Shown here: positions 7,501 through 19,504 of the stretch, one piece after another
How positions within the stretch are numbered: position 1 is the first letter of the stretch
Layout of the letters: every line of letters begins with the position of its first letter
Assembly: GCA_964420325.1 (NCBI GenBank)
Contig: CAYQSU010000003.1
Location: 1-64,000 of the forward strand
Reading direction: 5' to 3'
From: CAYQSU01 sp964420325
GTDB lineage: Bacteria > Pseudomonadota > Alphaproteobacteria > Rhodospirillales > Defluviicoccaceae
Length of the DNA stretch: 64,000 nucleotides
Notes under the pieces: generated by a model
What the model was told of the DNA's origin: nothing
Seen by the model: the letters and a program-made list of their open reading frames with translations, nothing else
The model's database searches: none
Made by a program: the position numbers and the translations under genes

Positions 7501-9702
7501 TCAGTCGCTCGCGGGCAGGCGCGGGCGCGGGCGGCGGCGATCGACCCACGGCCGGTCGCCGCGACGGCCGTTGACGCTCTCGACCCGGACGCGGCCCTCG
7601 TTGAGCCACACCGCGTGGGTGCCCTCGCGCCATAGATCGAACCGGTCGATCACCCTTCGCGCCGACGGACACGCCGTCCTGACCGGCACCGTGGCGACGA
7701 CGACGTCGGCGGTCCGGCAGTCCTCCTCGAGCGCCTCGGGACGCCGGGCGATGGCGACCACGTGGCCGCCGGCGCGATAGATGCAGCCAAGGGAATCGCA
7801 CGACAGGCGACCATCGGCACTCGTTCCGTACCGTGGCCAGCGGCTGCCGGTGCCGCCGTCGCCGCTGCGCTGCAGCCAGGCTTGGCGCGCGAAGCGGGCC
7901 GCCCTGAGCGACGAGAAGGAGAGCTCGCCGGAGGCCTCGCGAACCGCAATCAAGTCGCCCCCGCCGTCGACCAGGATGTCGGGAGGCGTCGCCGACACCA
8001 TCGTCGCGAGCCCGGCCGCCACCGCCGGCACGCCCCAGTATCGCCAGCGCGTGCGCCAGAGACAGTGCCAGAGCCCGCCCAGCGTCACCGCCGCCAGCGC
8101 CGGCATCGACATCGCCGGCAGTTCGGCGACGGCGCCCGGCCACGCGGCGACTCCTGCCGCCACGTCGAGGACGACCTCGACGCCGAGGGCCATCGGCGCC
8201 AGCGCGAGCCGGTCGAGGCCGAACGGCATCAGGGCGAACGCCATCACCGCCCACGGCATCACCCACAGCGCCGTCACCGGCACCGCGAGGAGGTTGGCGG
8301 CGAGCCCGTACGCGGCGAAGCGGTTGAAGTGGTAGACGGCGAACGGCGACGTCGCCGTTCCGGCGATCAGCGTCGTCATCGCCACGCCGGCCATGTAGCG
8401 GCCGATGCGCCGGGGCCAGTCGGGCGGCTCGCCCCGCCGGCGGCGGGCGTCGCGGAGGGCCTCGTAGAAGGCGATGAGGGCGACCACCGCGGCGAACGAC
8501 ATCTGGAAGCTGGCGCCGAGCAGGCTCTCGGGCGACACCGCGAGAATGACGACCGCGGCCCAGGCGACGGCGCGCATCGATAGGCCGCGCCGATCGAGCA
8601 GCACCGCCGCCATCACCAGCGCCAGCATCAGGAACGCGCGCTGGGTGGGCACCGTGGCGCCGGCTAGCAGCGTATAGCCGCCGGCGGCGAGGATGGCGGC
8701 GACCGCCGCCCACTTCTTGATCGGATGGCGCAGCGCGATCGCCGGCACCAGCGCAAGCCCGCCCCGCACCGCGGCAAACACGATGCCGGCGACGAGCCCG
8801 ATGTGCAGCCCCGATATGGCGAGAAGATGGGCGAGACCGGAATCGCGCATCGCCGCGAGCGCGGGCTCAGGGATCGCTCCCCGTTCGCCCGTCATCAGCG
8901 TCGCCATCACCGCGCCGACTGCGCCGGCAACCTGCGCGCGGACGCGCTCGCCGACATGCTGGCGCAGGCGTTCGATGGCGGCCCGCCAGGGCGACCGGCC
9001 CTCGGCCTCGCCCGGCTCGAGCACGGTCGCCCGCCCCAGCGCGAAACCGACGGCGCCGCGGCCCTCGAAGAAGGATTGGCGCTGGAAGTCGAACGCCTCG
9101 GGCGCGGCCGGCGGCGGCGGCGGCATCAGCACCGCGCGGAGCCGCAGCGTCGCGCCCGCGGCGACCGGTGGCTGGGCGCCCCTCAGGCGGATCCGCACCC
9201 GGGCCGGCGTGCGCTCGGGCGCGAGGCCGCCGATCCTGAGCGCGGCGAGCGTCACCCTCTGACCATCGGCGAGGTCCTCGAAACGCTCGACCTCTCCGGT
9301 CACCCAGACCGGACCGACGCGGTCCTCGAGGCGCGGTGCCGTGACGGCCGCGGTGCGGAGCTGGGCCGCGGTGAACCCCGCCATGACGACGGTGAGCGCG
9401 AGCGACACCAGGACCACCACGGGGCGTCGCCGCCCCGGCGGTCCCGCCAGGACGAGGCCAAGCAAGGCCGCGGCCGCCGCAAGCACCGGTCCGAGCCACA
9501 GCGGCGGTTCCTCGCCGAGGCCGAAATAGACGGCGATGCCGAGGCCGAAGCCGACCGGCGTCCACAGTGCCCACCGCTCGCGCTCGGCGCCGAGACGCTC
9601 CCAGGGCCGCAGCGCTGCCGCCGCCGATGCCGCGAGCGATCCCAGACGCCGCCGCCGCAGAGGGAGGAGCCGGCTGGTGATAGCGGACCCGATATAACCC
9701 AT
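7501..9702 (-). CDS. comEC: ComEC/Rec2 family competence protein (DNA channel)
   Basis: This 733-residue polytopic membrane protein belongs to the ComEC/Rec2 family, which moves single-stranded DNA across the inner membrane during transformation. The N-terminal membrane and OB-like part is followed by the competence domain, with HLLAISGLHIGLVAG, LLAGATVPTQRAFLMLAL and PESLLGASFQMSFAAV. The C-terminus (DILVDGGGDLIAVRE onward) is only a remnant of the metallo-beta-lactamase-like region, as in many alphaproteobacterial copies. The start is the ATG at 9702 (MGYIGSAITSRLL); the frame stays open upstream but reads as noise. It lies 71 bp downstream of the ligase/acyltransferase gene on the same strand. 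Confidence 0.9.
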   Translation of the reverse strand: MGYIGSAITSRLLPLRRRRLGSLAASAAAALRPWERLGAERERWALWTPVGFGLGIAVYFGLGEEPPLWLGPVLAAAAALLGLVLAGPPGRRRPVVVLVSLALTVVMAGFTAAQLRTAAVTAPRLEDRVGPVWVTGEVERFEDLADGQRVTLAALRIGGLAPERTPARVRIRLRGAQPPVAAGATLRLRAVLMPPPPPAAPEAFDFQRQSFFEGRGAVGFALGRATVLEPGEAEGRSPWRAAIERLRQHVGERVRAQVAGAVGAVMATLMTGERGAIPEPALAAMRDSGLAHLLAISGLHIGLVAGIVFAAVRGGLALVPAIALRHPIKKWAAVAAILAAGGYTLLAGATVPTQRAFLMLALVMAAVLLDRRGLSMRAVAWAAVVILAVSPESLLGASFQMSFAAVVALIAFYEALRDARRRRGEPPDWPRRIGRYMAGVAMTTLIAGTATSPFAVYHFNRFAAYGLAANLLAVPVTALWVMPWAVMAFALMPFGLDRLALAPMALGVEVVLDVAAGVAAWPGAVAELPAMSMPALAAVTLGGLWHCLWRTRWRYWGVPAVAAGLATMVSATPPDILVDGGGDLIAVREASGELSFSSLRAARFARQAWLQRSGDGGTGSRWPRYGTSADGRLSCDSLGCIYRAGGHVVAIARRPEALEEDCRTADVVVATVPVRTACPSARRVIDRFDLWREGTHAVWLNEGRVRVESVNGRRGDRPWVDRRRPRPRLPASD

Positions 9703-9773
9703 TCGGGCTATATTAGCGCTGTTCCGGCCTTCAGGGCATGGACAAAATGATTCGCGGCGCCGTCGGCCGCGCC

Positions 9774-12413
9774 TCAGTCGTCGAGGGCCTCTCCGGCCAG
9801 CGTCGCCACCTCCTGGCGGAGCGCGTGGACAATGCGGAGGGCGGGAGCGTCTCCCCTGCCGCCTCTCATCAGTTCGTCGACGCTCCGGGCGGAGCCCAGA
9901 ACGAGCTCGACCCGGCCGAGCCGGGGAACGCGGCGGTCCCTCGGCAGCGCCTCGAAGGTCCCCCGGATATAGGCCGGCACCACCGGCACCGGCCGCGCCG
10001 AGAGCACCCTGCCGAGGCCCGGAAGGAAGGCCTGCAGCCCGCCGGTCGGCGTGCGCCAGGACTCGGGAAACCAGATCAGGCTCTCGCCGCGGGACAGCAC
10101 CGCCGTCGCCATCGCCAGCGCCGACGACGGCGCCCGCTCGTCGACGGGAAAGACGTTGAGGGCATGCGCCAGCCACCGTGTCGGCGCGGTTCCGAACAGA
10201 CGCGTCCGATCGCCGCCCCAGTAGGTCCGGCGCATGCGCGAATACGGCAGCCCAGCCGCCACGATCAGCGGGTCAAGATCGCTCGCGTGATTGGCGGCGA
10301 TGACGAACGGGCCCCGCGGCGGCAGCCGCTCGAGCCCGGTGACGCGAAGGCGGAACAGGAGCCGCATCAGGAGCCAGTTGAGGCCGTAGAGACCGAGACG
10401 CACGGGCGTCGCGGCCGGGCCGGGCGGCTCGAGCCAGCGCTCGTCCTCGGCCGACGGCTGGGACAAGTCCCGGACAGGCTCGGACGACGCGGGCGCCTCC
10501 GCCGAGGCCGCCTCGACGACGGCGATGAGCGCGCGAACGCTTTCGGCGGCGGCGAGCCTGTCTTCGCCGACGCGGATGCCGAGAGCGGCCTCCAGCTCGA
10601 GGCCGATCGACAGCCACTCGAGCGAATCGATGCCGAGGTCGATCTGCGGGCTGGCATCGAGGCCGAGAGGCTTCTCCGGGCATTTCCGCTTGAGGAGCGC
10701 CCAGATCTCGCGTCCGGGAGAGCGTGCGAGAAGCGCGCGGTCCTCGGCCGAGAGTGCGGCCGGCTCTCTGCGGATGCCGGCCTTGGCCGCCTCGTAGAGG
10801 CCCTGCAGCTGGAACCGCCGGTACTTGCCGAGCCGCGTGCGGGGCAACGGCTCACGCATGATGGCGAAGCCCGAGAGCCGCTGATAGGGCGCCATCGCCT
10901 TGCCGGCTGTGGTGAGCGCGACGCGCACGACATCCTCGATGCGCGCGCTGCCGCTCTTCTGGATGGCGTCGAGGTCGGGCACCACCAGCGCGACCAGCGC
11001 GCCCGAGCGCTCGAGCACGGCGACCTCGCGAATGTAAGGGCTCGCACCGTAGACCTTCTCCACCTCTTCCGGCTGGACGTTCTTGCCGCCGCCGAGAACG
11101 ATCAGCTCCTTGATGCGGCCGGTGACGTAGAGGTAGCCCTCGGCGTCGAGGTGGCCCTGGTCGCCGGTGCGGAACCAGCCGTCAGGCGTGAACGCCTCGC
11201 GGTTGGCCTCGGGATTGTTGCGGTAGCCGGCGAAGACGCTGGGGCCGCGGAGCTGGATCTCGCCGTCGCCGATGCGGATCTCGCCGGCATTGAGGGGCCT
11301 GCCCTCGCTGCCGATGCGTTGCCGGCCGGGGAGGTTGCCGGTGAACGCCGATGCCGTCTCCGCGAGGCCGTATCCGGTCAGCACCTCCCAGCCCAGGGCT
11401 TGGAGCTGCCAAGCGTACTCGGCTTCCAGCTTGGCTCCGGCCGAGACGAGGAGCCGGAGCTCGGGACCCATCTGCCGGTGCACGCCGCTGAACAGCCGGC
11501 GGCCAAGCCGCAGCCCGAACCGCCGCCCGGTCCGCATCGACAGGCCAAGCAGCGCCGAGAAGACCGCCTCCGCCAGGCGGCCGCGCGCGGCGACGCGTCC
11601 CTTGAGGCCGGCCAGCAACGCCTCGTACAGGCGCGGCACGCCGACGATGCCGGTCGCCCCCGCCAGCTTGAGCGCGCGGACCACGTGCTGGCCGGTCGCG
11701 GATTCGGGGAGAACGATCGCCGCGCCCGCGGACAGTGGCACCAGCGCGCCGACGACGAAGGGATAGACATGGTGCAGCGGCAGCGGCAGCAGCAGCCGGT
11801 CTTCGGGTCCGATGACGGTCTCTCCCAGGATCGCCTCGACGTTGGCGGCGATGTTGGCGTTGGTGAGCGCAAAGCTCTTCGGCCGGCCGGTGGTGCCCGA
11901 GGTGTAGACCAGCATTGCCGGCGCGTCGGCGGCGGGCGGCGGCAGCGCCGCCGGCCGCTCCGCAAACAACTCCGTCCAGCTCCGCGCCCCTGCGGCGCTC
12001 CCGTCCTCGCCCCCCAGAACGAACACCTCGAGGTCGTCCGCTTCGGCGAGCGATCGCAGCTCGGGCAGATGCGAAGCGGCGGCGAGGATCCGCCGGCAAC
12101 CGCCGTCGCGAATGACCATCGCCGCTTCCTCGCTCGTCGCAAGATCGTCGATCGCCGCGGCGACGGCGCCGGCGGCGGCGATCGCCAGCCTCGCGACCAG
12201 CCAGTCGGCCGAGTTGGGCGCGAACAACGCCACCGGCTCGCCCACCGCTACACCGTGCCGCCGCAGCCCGGCGGCGAGGCGCAGCACCCGATCGGCGATG
12301 TCCGTGCAGGCGTGGGTCTCGACCGTCTCGCCGGCGACCGTGATCACCGCCGGATGATCCCCCCGCACGGCGATCCCGTCGAGCATCGCGGCGATGGTCC
12401 ATCGATCCGTCAA
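9774..12413 (-). CDS. Acyl-CoA/ACP ligase - acyl carrier - lysophospholipid acyltransferase fusion
   Basis: This 879-residue protein joins three activities. Residues up to about 540 form an AMP-dependent acyl ligase (YTSGTTGRPKSFALT, GYGLAETASAFTG, WFRTGDQGHLDAEGY). A carrier-protein domain follows with the phosphopantetheine serine in DLGIDSLEWLSI. The C-terminal third is a PlsC-type acyltransferase with the HX4D motif NHASDLDPL and FPESWRTPTG. It may activate a fatty acid, hold it on its own carrier and pass it to a lysophospholipid, like Aas but with a built-in carrier. The chosen start is TTG at 12413, preceded by GGAGGAGG; the upstream frame looks like noise. Substrate unknown. Confidence 0.85.
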   Translation of the reverse strand: MTDRWTIAAMLDGIAVRGDHPAVITVAGETVETHACTDIADRVLRLAAGLRRHGVAVGEPVALFAPNSADWLVARLAIAAAGAVAAAIDDLATSEEAAMVIRDGGCRRILAAASHLPELRSLAEADDLEVFVLGGEDGSAAGARSWTELFAERPAALPPPAADAPAMLVYTSGTTGRPKSFALTNANIAANVEAILGETVIGPEDRLLLPLPLHHVYPFVVGALVPLSAGAAIVLPESATGQHVVRALKLAGATGIVGVPRLYEALLAGLKGRVAARGRLAEAVFSALLGLSMRTGRRFGLRLGRRLFSGVHRQMGPELRLLVSAGAKLEAEYAWQLQALGWEVLTGYGLAETASAFTGNLPGRQRIGSEGRPLNAGEIRIGDGEIQLRGPSVFAGYRNNPEANREAFTPDGWFRTGDQGHLDAEGYLYVTGRIKELIVLGGGKNVQPEEVEKVYGASPYIREVAVLERSGALVALVVPDLDAIQKSGSARIEDVVRVALTTAGKAMAPYQRLSGFAIMREPLPRTRLGKYRRFQLQGLYEAAKAGIRREPAALSAEDRALLARSPGREIWALLKRKCPEKPLGLDASPQIDLGIDSLEWLSIGLELEAALGIRVGEDRLAAAESVRALIAVVEAASAEAPASSEPVRDLSQPSAEDERWLEPPGPAATPVRLGLYGLNWLLMRLLFRLRVTGLERLPPRGPFVIAANHASDLDPLIVAAGLPYSRMRRTYWGGDRTRLFGTAPTRWLAHALNVFPVDERAPSSALAMATAVLSRGESLIWFPESWRTPTGGLQAFLPGLGRVLSARPVPVVPAYIRGTFEALPRDRRVPRLGRVELVLGSARSVDELMRGGRGDAPALRIVHALRQEVATLAGEALDD

Positions 12414-12649
12414 CCGAGCCTCCTCCGCCTTCCGGCTACTCCCGATCCGGGGTCCGCGGCCGTCGAAGCTTGCCGCAACGAACGAGCCTTTGCCAGCGGC
12501 ATGCCGCCCCTGGCCGGGCGTGGCGCCGGCCGTGCCATCGAAATCGAGCCCTCTGCCGCCGCCGTTTCTGCTACAACACGGGAAGGCTTGGGCTCCACGC
12601 GAGGCCGGCGAACCTGCGGCCTCGAGGCTTTGACTGGGGAGGGTCGGAG

Positions 12650-13462
12650 ATGGTTCAAATCGGCTGTTCGCTCGCGTTTGCTCTGGTCGCACTGATGCAC
12701 GCCTCAGCCCCGGCATGGGCGGAGGTGCGGACGCAGGAGATCGTCTACAAGGTCGGCGACGCCGAGTTCACCGGCTACCTCGCCTACGACGACGAGATCG
12801 ACGGCAAGCGGCCGGGGGTACTGGTCGTACACGAGTGGTGGGGACACAACCCCTATGTTCGCAGGCGAGCGGAGATGCTGGCCGAGCTCGGCTACACCGC
12901 GTTCGCCCTCGACATGTACGGCTCGGGCAAGCTCGCCGACCACCCGGACAACGCGAGGGCGTTCATGCAGGCGCTGATGGCCGACCTGCCGGGGGCGGAG
13001 GCCCGGTTCACTGCCGCCAAGGCATTGCTGCAGCAGCACGATACCGTGGAGGCGGAGAACATCGCGGCCCTCGGCTACTGCATGGGCGGCGCCCTCGTCC
13101 TGCACATGGCGCGGACGGGGGCGGACCTCGCCGGCGTCGTCAGCTATCACGGCGGCCTCGGCACCAGGACACCGGCCGAGCCGGGCAGGGTCAAGGCCAA
13201 GGTCGTGGTGTTCACCGGCGCCGCCGACCCGCTCGTGCCGGCCGACCAGGTGCAGGCGTTCGTCGGCGAGATGCTGGCGGGGGCCGTGGACATGGAGCTC
13301 AAGGCCTATCCCGGGGTGACGCACAGTTTCACCAACCCCGACGCCGACGAGTTCGGCAAGCGCTTCGGCATGCCGCTGGCTTACGACGAGGCGGCGGACG
13401 CCGACTCCTGGGGGCGCACCCAGGCCTTCCTCGAGGGGCTCTTCACCGGGGCGAACGAGTAG
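12650..13462 (+). CDS. Secreted dienelactone hydrolase family protein
   Basis: This 270-residue alpha/beta hydrolase has a Sec signal peptide (residues 1-24, ending HASAPAWAE) and is probably periplasmic. The dienelactone hydrolase signature shows a cysteine nucleophile in GYCMGGAL, the acid in TGAADPLVP and the histidine in GVTHSF, with VVHEWWGHNPYV near the N-terminus. Substrates of exported family members are poorly known. The ATG at 12650 follows GGGAGGGTCGGAG. It is divergent from the ligase fusion gene and convergent with the HAD gene. Its closeness to aromatic genes may be coincidence. Confidence 0.85.
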   Translation: MVQIGCSLAFALVALMHASAPAWAEVRTQEIVYKVGDAEFTGYLAYDDEIDGKRPGVLVVHEWWGHNPYVRRRAEMLAELGYTAFALDMYGSGKLADHPDNARAFMQALMADLPGAEARFTAAKALLQQHDTVEAENIAALGYCMGGALVLHMARTGADLAGVVSYHGGLGTRTPAEPGRVKAKVVVFTGAADPLVPADQVQAFVGEMLAGAVDMELKAYPGVTHSFTNPDADEFGKRFGMPLAYDEAADADSWGRTQAFLEGLFTGANE

Positions 13463-13479
13463 CGAGCCGCGGCTTCGGC

Positions 13480-14163
13480 CTAAAGGCCGAGCAGCGGCGG
13501 CAGCTCGGCCAGGGTGGAGACGGTCGCGACCGGCGCTCCCGGCAGCCGCTCGGGCGCTTGGCCGTAGCGGTTGACCCAGACCACCCGGAACCCGAACGCC
13601 GCCGCCGCATACGCGTCCCAGCCGTTGGACGAGAGAAAGCACACGGCCTCCGCCGGCCTGCCGAGCCAGTCGACGGCCATCTGGTAGACGGACGGGTGCG
13701 GCTTGTAGATCTGCACCCGGTCGACGGAGAGGACCGCGTCCACAAGATCGGCGATGCCCGCGCGGGCGACGGCGGCATTCAGCATGTCGGTGGAGCCGTT
13801 CGAGAGGATGGCCGTCCGCATGCCGCGGCGCTTGAGCGTCTTCAGCGTGTCCGCAACCTCAGGAAAGGCATCGAGCTCGAAGTAGATCCGCATCAGCCGC
13901 TCCCGCAGGCCGGCGTGCTCGATGCCGAGGCTGTTCAGGGCGAAGTCGAGCGCATCGCCGGTGACTTGCCAGAAGCCGACGAACCTCCCGGAGAGGCTGC
14001 GGAGCCACGTGTACTCGAGCTGCTTGCTGCGCCACAGCGCCGACAGCGGCTGGGCCTTGTCGCCGAGGGCATCGCGGCATCGCGCCGCGGCGGCGTTGAC
14101 GTCGAACATCGTTCCGTAGGCGTCGAACACGCAGGCCGCGACGTCCTTGATCGCTGCGGTCAT
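13480..14163 (-). CDS. Haloacid dehalogenase, type II (HAD superfamily)
   Basis: The 227-residue protein resembles L-2-haloacid dehalogenases. The nucleophilic aspartate lies in VFDAYGTMFDV, the serine/asparagine motif in AILSNGSTDML, the lysine in IYKPHPSVYQ, and the acidic motif in FLSSNGWDAYAAAAFGF with WVNRYGQ, the pattern typical of true 2-haloacid dehalogenases rather than general phosphatases. It starts 12 bp after the iron-sulfur protein gene and is probably the last gene of the box operon. Whether it acts on halogenated side products of aromatic breakdown or on an unrelated phosphate ester is unknown. Confidence 0.87.
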   Translation of the reverse strand: MTAAIKDVAACVFDAYGTMFDVNAAAARCRDALGDKAQPLSALWRSKQLEYTWLRSLSGRFVGFWQVTGDALDFALNSLGIEHAGLRERLMRIYFELDAFPEVADTLKTLKRRGMRTAILSNGSTDMLNAAVARAGIADLVDAVLSVDRVQIYKPHPSVYQMAVDWLGRPAEAVCFLSSNGWDAYAAAAFGFRVVWVNRYGQAPERLPGAPVATVSTLAELPPLLGL

Positions 14164-14175
14164 GGCCGATCCTCC

Positions 14176-14916
14176 CTACTGTTCACCGTTGCCCTTGCGC
14201 CCGCCGGCGTCACGCAGAGCCCGCCGGGAAGCGGAAGTCTGGCGCGCGCCGCAGGCAGCGAGGAAGTGGCGCATGTGGAAGTTGGCCTGGTCGGGTGCGT
14301 AGCCGAAGGCGCGGCCGACGGGGCACGCCCGCCGGGCCCGGCAGCCGAGCGCGAGACAATCCGCGCCGGCCGCCGCGGCCAAGTGCCGGGTGCAGGCTTC
14401 GGCGTCATACTTCGCGGGCCCGAACGCGTCGACCGGGCAGTTCGCCAGGCATGGCTTGGCGGCGCACGACCGGCAGGGGCTCGGCCTCTCGTCGCGCGGC
14501 CGGAGCTCGAGCCGCTGCCGGAGCAGGAGCACGCCGCGATAGCCGTGCCAAAGGCCGTAGTCGGGATGGATCAGGATGCCGAGCGGCGAGACGTGGCAGG
14601 CCTCGGCCCGCATCGCCCAGCGCTGAAAAGGGAGCGGCGGAGACGCGAAGGGGAAACGGAGGGTGGCATCGAACCGCAGAGCGACCGGCGCCAGGGCCTT
14701 CATGGTCCAGTCGTCGAGTCCGCCGTGGGACGCGCCGCCGGCGCTCGTGAACGCCGCCCACATCGCCGGTCCGGCGTTGCCGGCCAGAACCGCCGTCGCG
14801 GCCGGCCGGCCGTCGGCGAGCGGAGGCACGCCGTCGTCGCTGCGCGGATGGAAGGCGCCCCTCGGCGTGAAGCCGGCGGCGGCGATCGCCACCTCGACAT
14901 CCTCAAGACGGAGCAT
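14176..14916 (-). CDS. Two-cluster [4Fe-4S] ferredoxin-like protein, candidate electron carrier for BoxB
   Basis: This 246-residue protein has a long N-terminal region (LAGNAGPAMWAAF, GILIHPDYGLWHGYRG) of a little-studied family. Its C-terminal part binds iron-sulfur clusters, with eight cysteines at 148, 151, 156 and 160 and at 175, 187, 192 and 198; the first four sit in CRSCAAKPCLANCP. It overlaps the reductase gene by 14 bp, and the two are plainly translated together. Since no BoxA is present, this protein plus the reductase could carry electrons from NADPH to BoxB. The layout also recalls epoxyqueuosine-reductase-like proteins, so the role is inferred from context. Start chosen at the ATG 14916 (MLRLEDVEVA). 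Confidence 0.75.
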   Translation of the reverse strand: MLRLEDVEVAIAAAGFTPRGAFHPRSDDGVPPLADGRPAATAVLAGNAGPAMWAAFTSAGGASHGGLDDWTMKALAPVALRFDATLRFPFASPPLPFQRWAMRAEACHVSPLGILIHPDYGLWHGYRGVLLLRQRLELRPRDERPSPCRSCAAKPCLANCPVDAFGPAKYDAEACTRHLAAAAGADCLALGCRARRACPVGRAFGYAPDQANFHMRHFLAACGARQTSASRRALRDAGGRKGNGEQ

Positions 14917-16234
14917 CGTCGAGGCCCCCCAAGGGCGGCACCGCGCCAGCGCCGCGGCCGCCGCCCGCGGCCGCCACCAGGTCCTCGATGCGCGTGAGCT
15001 TGCGGCGGACACGGTTCCCGGGCGCCCGTTCGACCTCGGCACGATCGATCCGCGTCCAGCCGTCGAAGTCGACCACCTCCACGGCCGCAAGCTTGCCTTC
15101 GATGGCGCGCCGGCCGGGCTTCCCTTGCGCTGCGATCTCGGCGAGGATGCGGTCGGCGAGCGCATGGCCCTCGGCGCGGTTGGTGGCGATGGTCCCCGAA
15201 GGGCCCCGACCCGCCCATCCGACCACGTAGAGGCCGTCGGCGATGCGGCCCTGGCGGTTGCGGAAGACCCCGTCCTCGGGCGCGAGCCCGCCGCACGGGG
15301 CGCAGCGGTAGCCGACGCAGGTGACGGCGAGCTCGGCCGGGATCTCGACGACGGCCTCGGTCTCCACCCATCGCCCGCCCTCTTCGCGGGTCCGGCGGAA
15401 CCGAACCGCCTGGAGCCGGGCCGCGCCGTCGTCGACGAACGCCTCGGGCCTGAGATGGAAGCGGAACTCGAGACGGATGGGCTTCCCGGCCGGAGGCATC
15501 GCCCAGAACGCCCGCAGGACCGCGAGCGCCGGAGTCTCGGAGGCGCCGGCGGCGATGGCCTCGGCGTCGACGACCGGATGCGCCCTATCGAGCCGTCCGA
15601 GTTCCTCGAGCTCCGCCGGGCTGAAGCGAACGTCGGAGGGGCCCCGCCGGCCGGCGATGACGATGCGGGCGAGCGGTGCCGAGGCGAGCCTCGCCTCGAT
15701 CGCCGGGTCGATGTCGGAATTCTCCATCTCGCACCCAGCACGGCACAGCACGCGGGCGACGTCAACGGCGACGTTGCCGTTGCCGATCACCACCGCCGTT
15801 CGCACGCGCTCGAAGGCGAGCGAGAGACCCGCGTGGTCGGGGTGTCCGTTGTACCAGCCGACGAACGCCGCCGAGCCGACGACGCCTTGCAGATCCTCGC
15901 CGGGAACGCCGAGCCTGCGGTCGCCGGGGGCGCCCACGGCGAGGACGACGGCGTCGTAGGCCTCCTTCAGATCCTCGATCGACAGGTCGCGCCCGATCTC
16001 GACGTGCCCGAAGAAGCGCACCCGGTCCTGGCTCAGCGCCCGGGCGAGCACCCGGGCGATCGCCTTGGTGCCCTGGTGGTCGGGAGCGACGCCGCCGCGC
16101 ACCAGCCCGAACGGCGTGGGCAGGCGGTCGAAGACGTCGATCTCGACCGCTCCCCTGCCCTGGCGCGCCAGCCGCTCGGCGGTGTAGCAGCCGGCCGGGC
16201 CGCTGCCGACGATCGCCACCGTCAGCGCCGCCAT
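14903..16234 (-). CDS. Ferredoxin/adrenodoxin-type NADP+ reductase
   Basis: This 443-residue flavoprotein belongs to the adrenodoxin reductase/FprA family. It has an N-terminal FAD fold (VAIVGSGPAGCYTAERLA), the family marker FDRLPTPFGLVRGGVAPDHQ, an NADP-binding loop (AVVIGNGNVAVDVARVL) and the C-terminal FAD segment YVVGWAGRGPSGTIATN. It would pass electrons from NADPH to a ferredoxin or flavodoxin. It lies 43 bp downstream of boxB and overlaps the 8-Cys iron-sulfur gene. The usual BoxA reductase combines a ferredoxin part with a plant-type FNR part and is a different protein, so this looks like a replacement. Confidence 0.88.
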   Translation of the reverse strand: MAALTVAIVGSGPAGCYTAERLARQGRGAVEIDVFDRLPTPFGLVRGGVAPDHQGTKAIARVLARALSQDRVRFFGHVEIGRDLSIEDLKEAYDAVVLAVGAPGDRRLGVPGEDLQGVVGSAAFVGWYNGHPDHAGLSLAFERVRTAVVIGNGNVAVDVARVLCRAGCEMENSDIDPAIEARLASAPLARIVIAGRRGPSDVRFSPAELEELGRLDRAHPVVDAEAIAAGASETPALAVLRAFWAMPPAGKPIRLEFRFHLRPEAFVDDGAARLQAVRFRRTREEGGRWVETEAVVEIPAELAVTCVGYRCAPCGGLAPEDGVFRNRQGRIADGLYVVGWAGRGPSGTIATNRAEGHALADRILAEIAAQGKPGRRAIEGKLAAVEVVDFDGWTRIDRAEVERAPGNRVRRKLTRIEDLVAAAGGGRGAGAVPPLGGLDDAPS

Positions 16235-16277
16235 CGCCGGCGGTCCCTGTCGACGCCCGTCGGGCGGCGCATCCCAG

Positions 16278-17705
<1,428 letters not shown>

Positions 17706-17706
17706 C

Positions 17707-19365
<1,659 letters not shown>

Positions 19366-19439
19366 GGTTTCCGCCGCCTGCCTGGCCGCTCCCTGCCGGC
19401 GACCGCCGGTTCTAAAGCGTCTAAGAATGGCTCTCAATA

Positions 19440-19453
19440 TGCAGTATAGTGCA
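19440..19453. promoter_or_regulatory. Operator-like element upstream of boxC (TGCA-N6-TGCA)
   Basis: The 14 bases TGCAGTATAGTGCA form a TGCA-N6-TGCA pair. On the minus strand TATACT (19443-19448) is a good -10 with TTGCAT (19465-19470) 16 bp upstream as -35, so the element covers the -10 of boxC. The core GCA-GTATAG-TGC matches the element found at the other catabolic promoters of this window. BzdR, the close relative of BoxR, is known to bind TGCA-containing repeats. Confidence 0.65.
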
Positions 19454-19504
19454 CACCGTCGGCCATGCAAGGCCGATGACACGGCGGCACCGGCTTCCTC
19501 CGGT

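Noticed and set aside
9738..12695. A 985-codon plus-strand frame opposite the ligase/acyltransferase fusion
   Set aside because: Low-complexity Arg/Ala/Glu sequence without motifs; the minus strand carries clear domains.
14903..16234. Reductase as BoxA itself
   Set aside because: It lacks the N-terminal ferredoxin clusters and has the adrenodoxin-reductase FAD/NADP pattern, not the plant-type FNR of BoxA.
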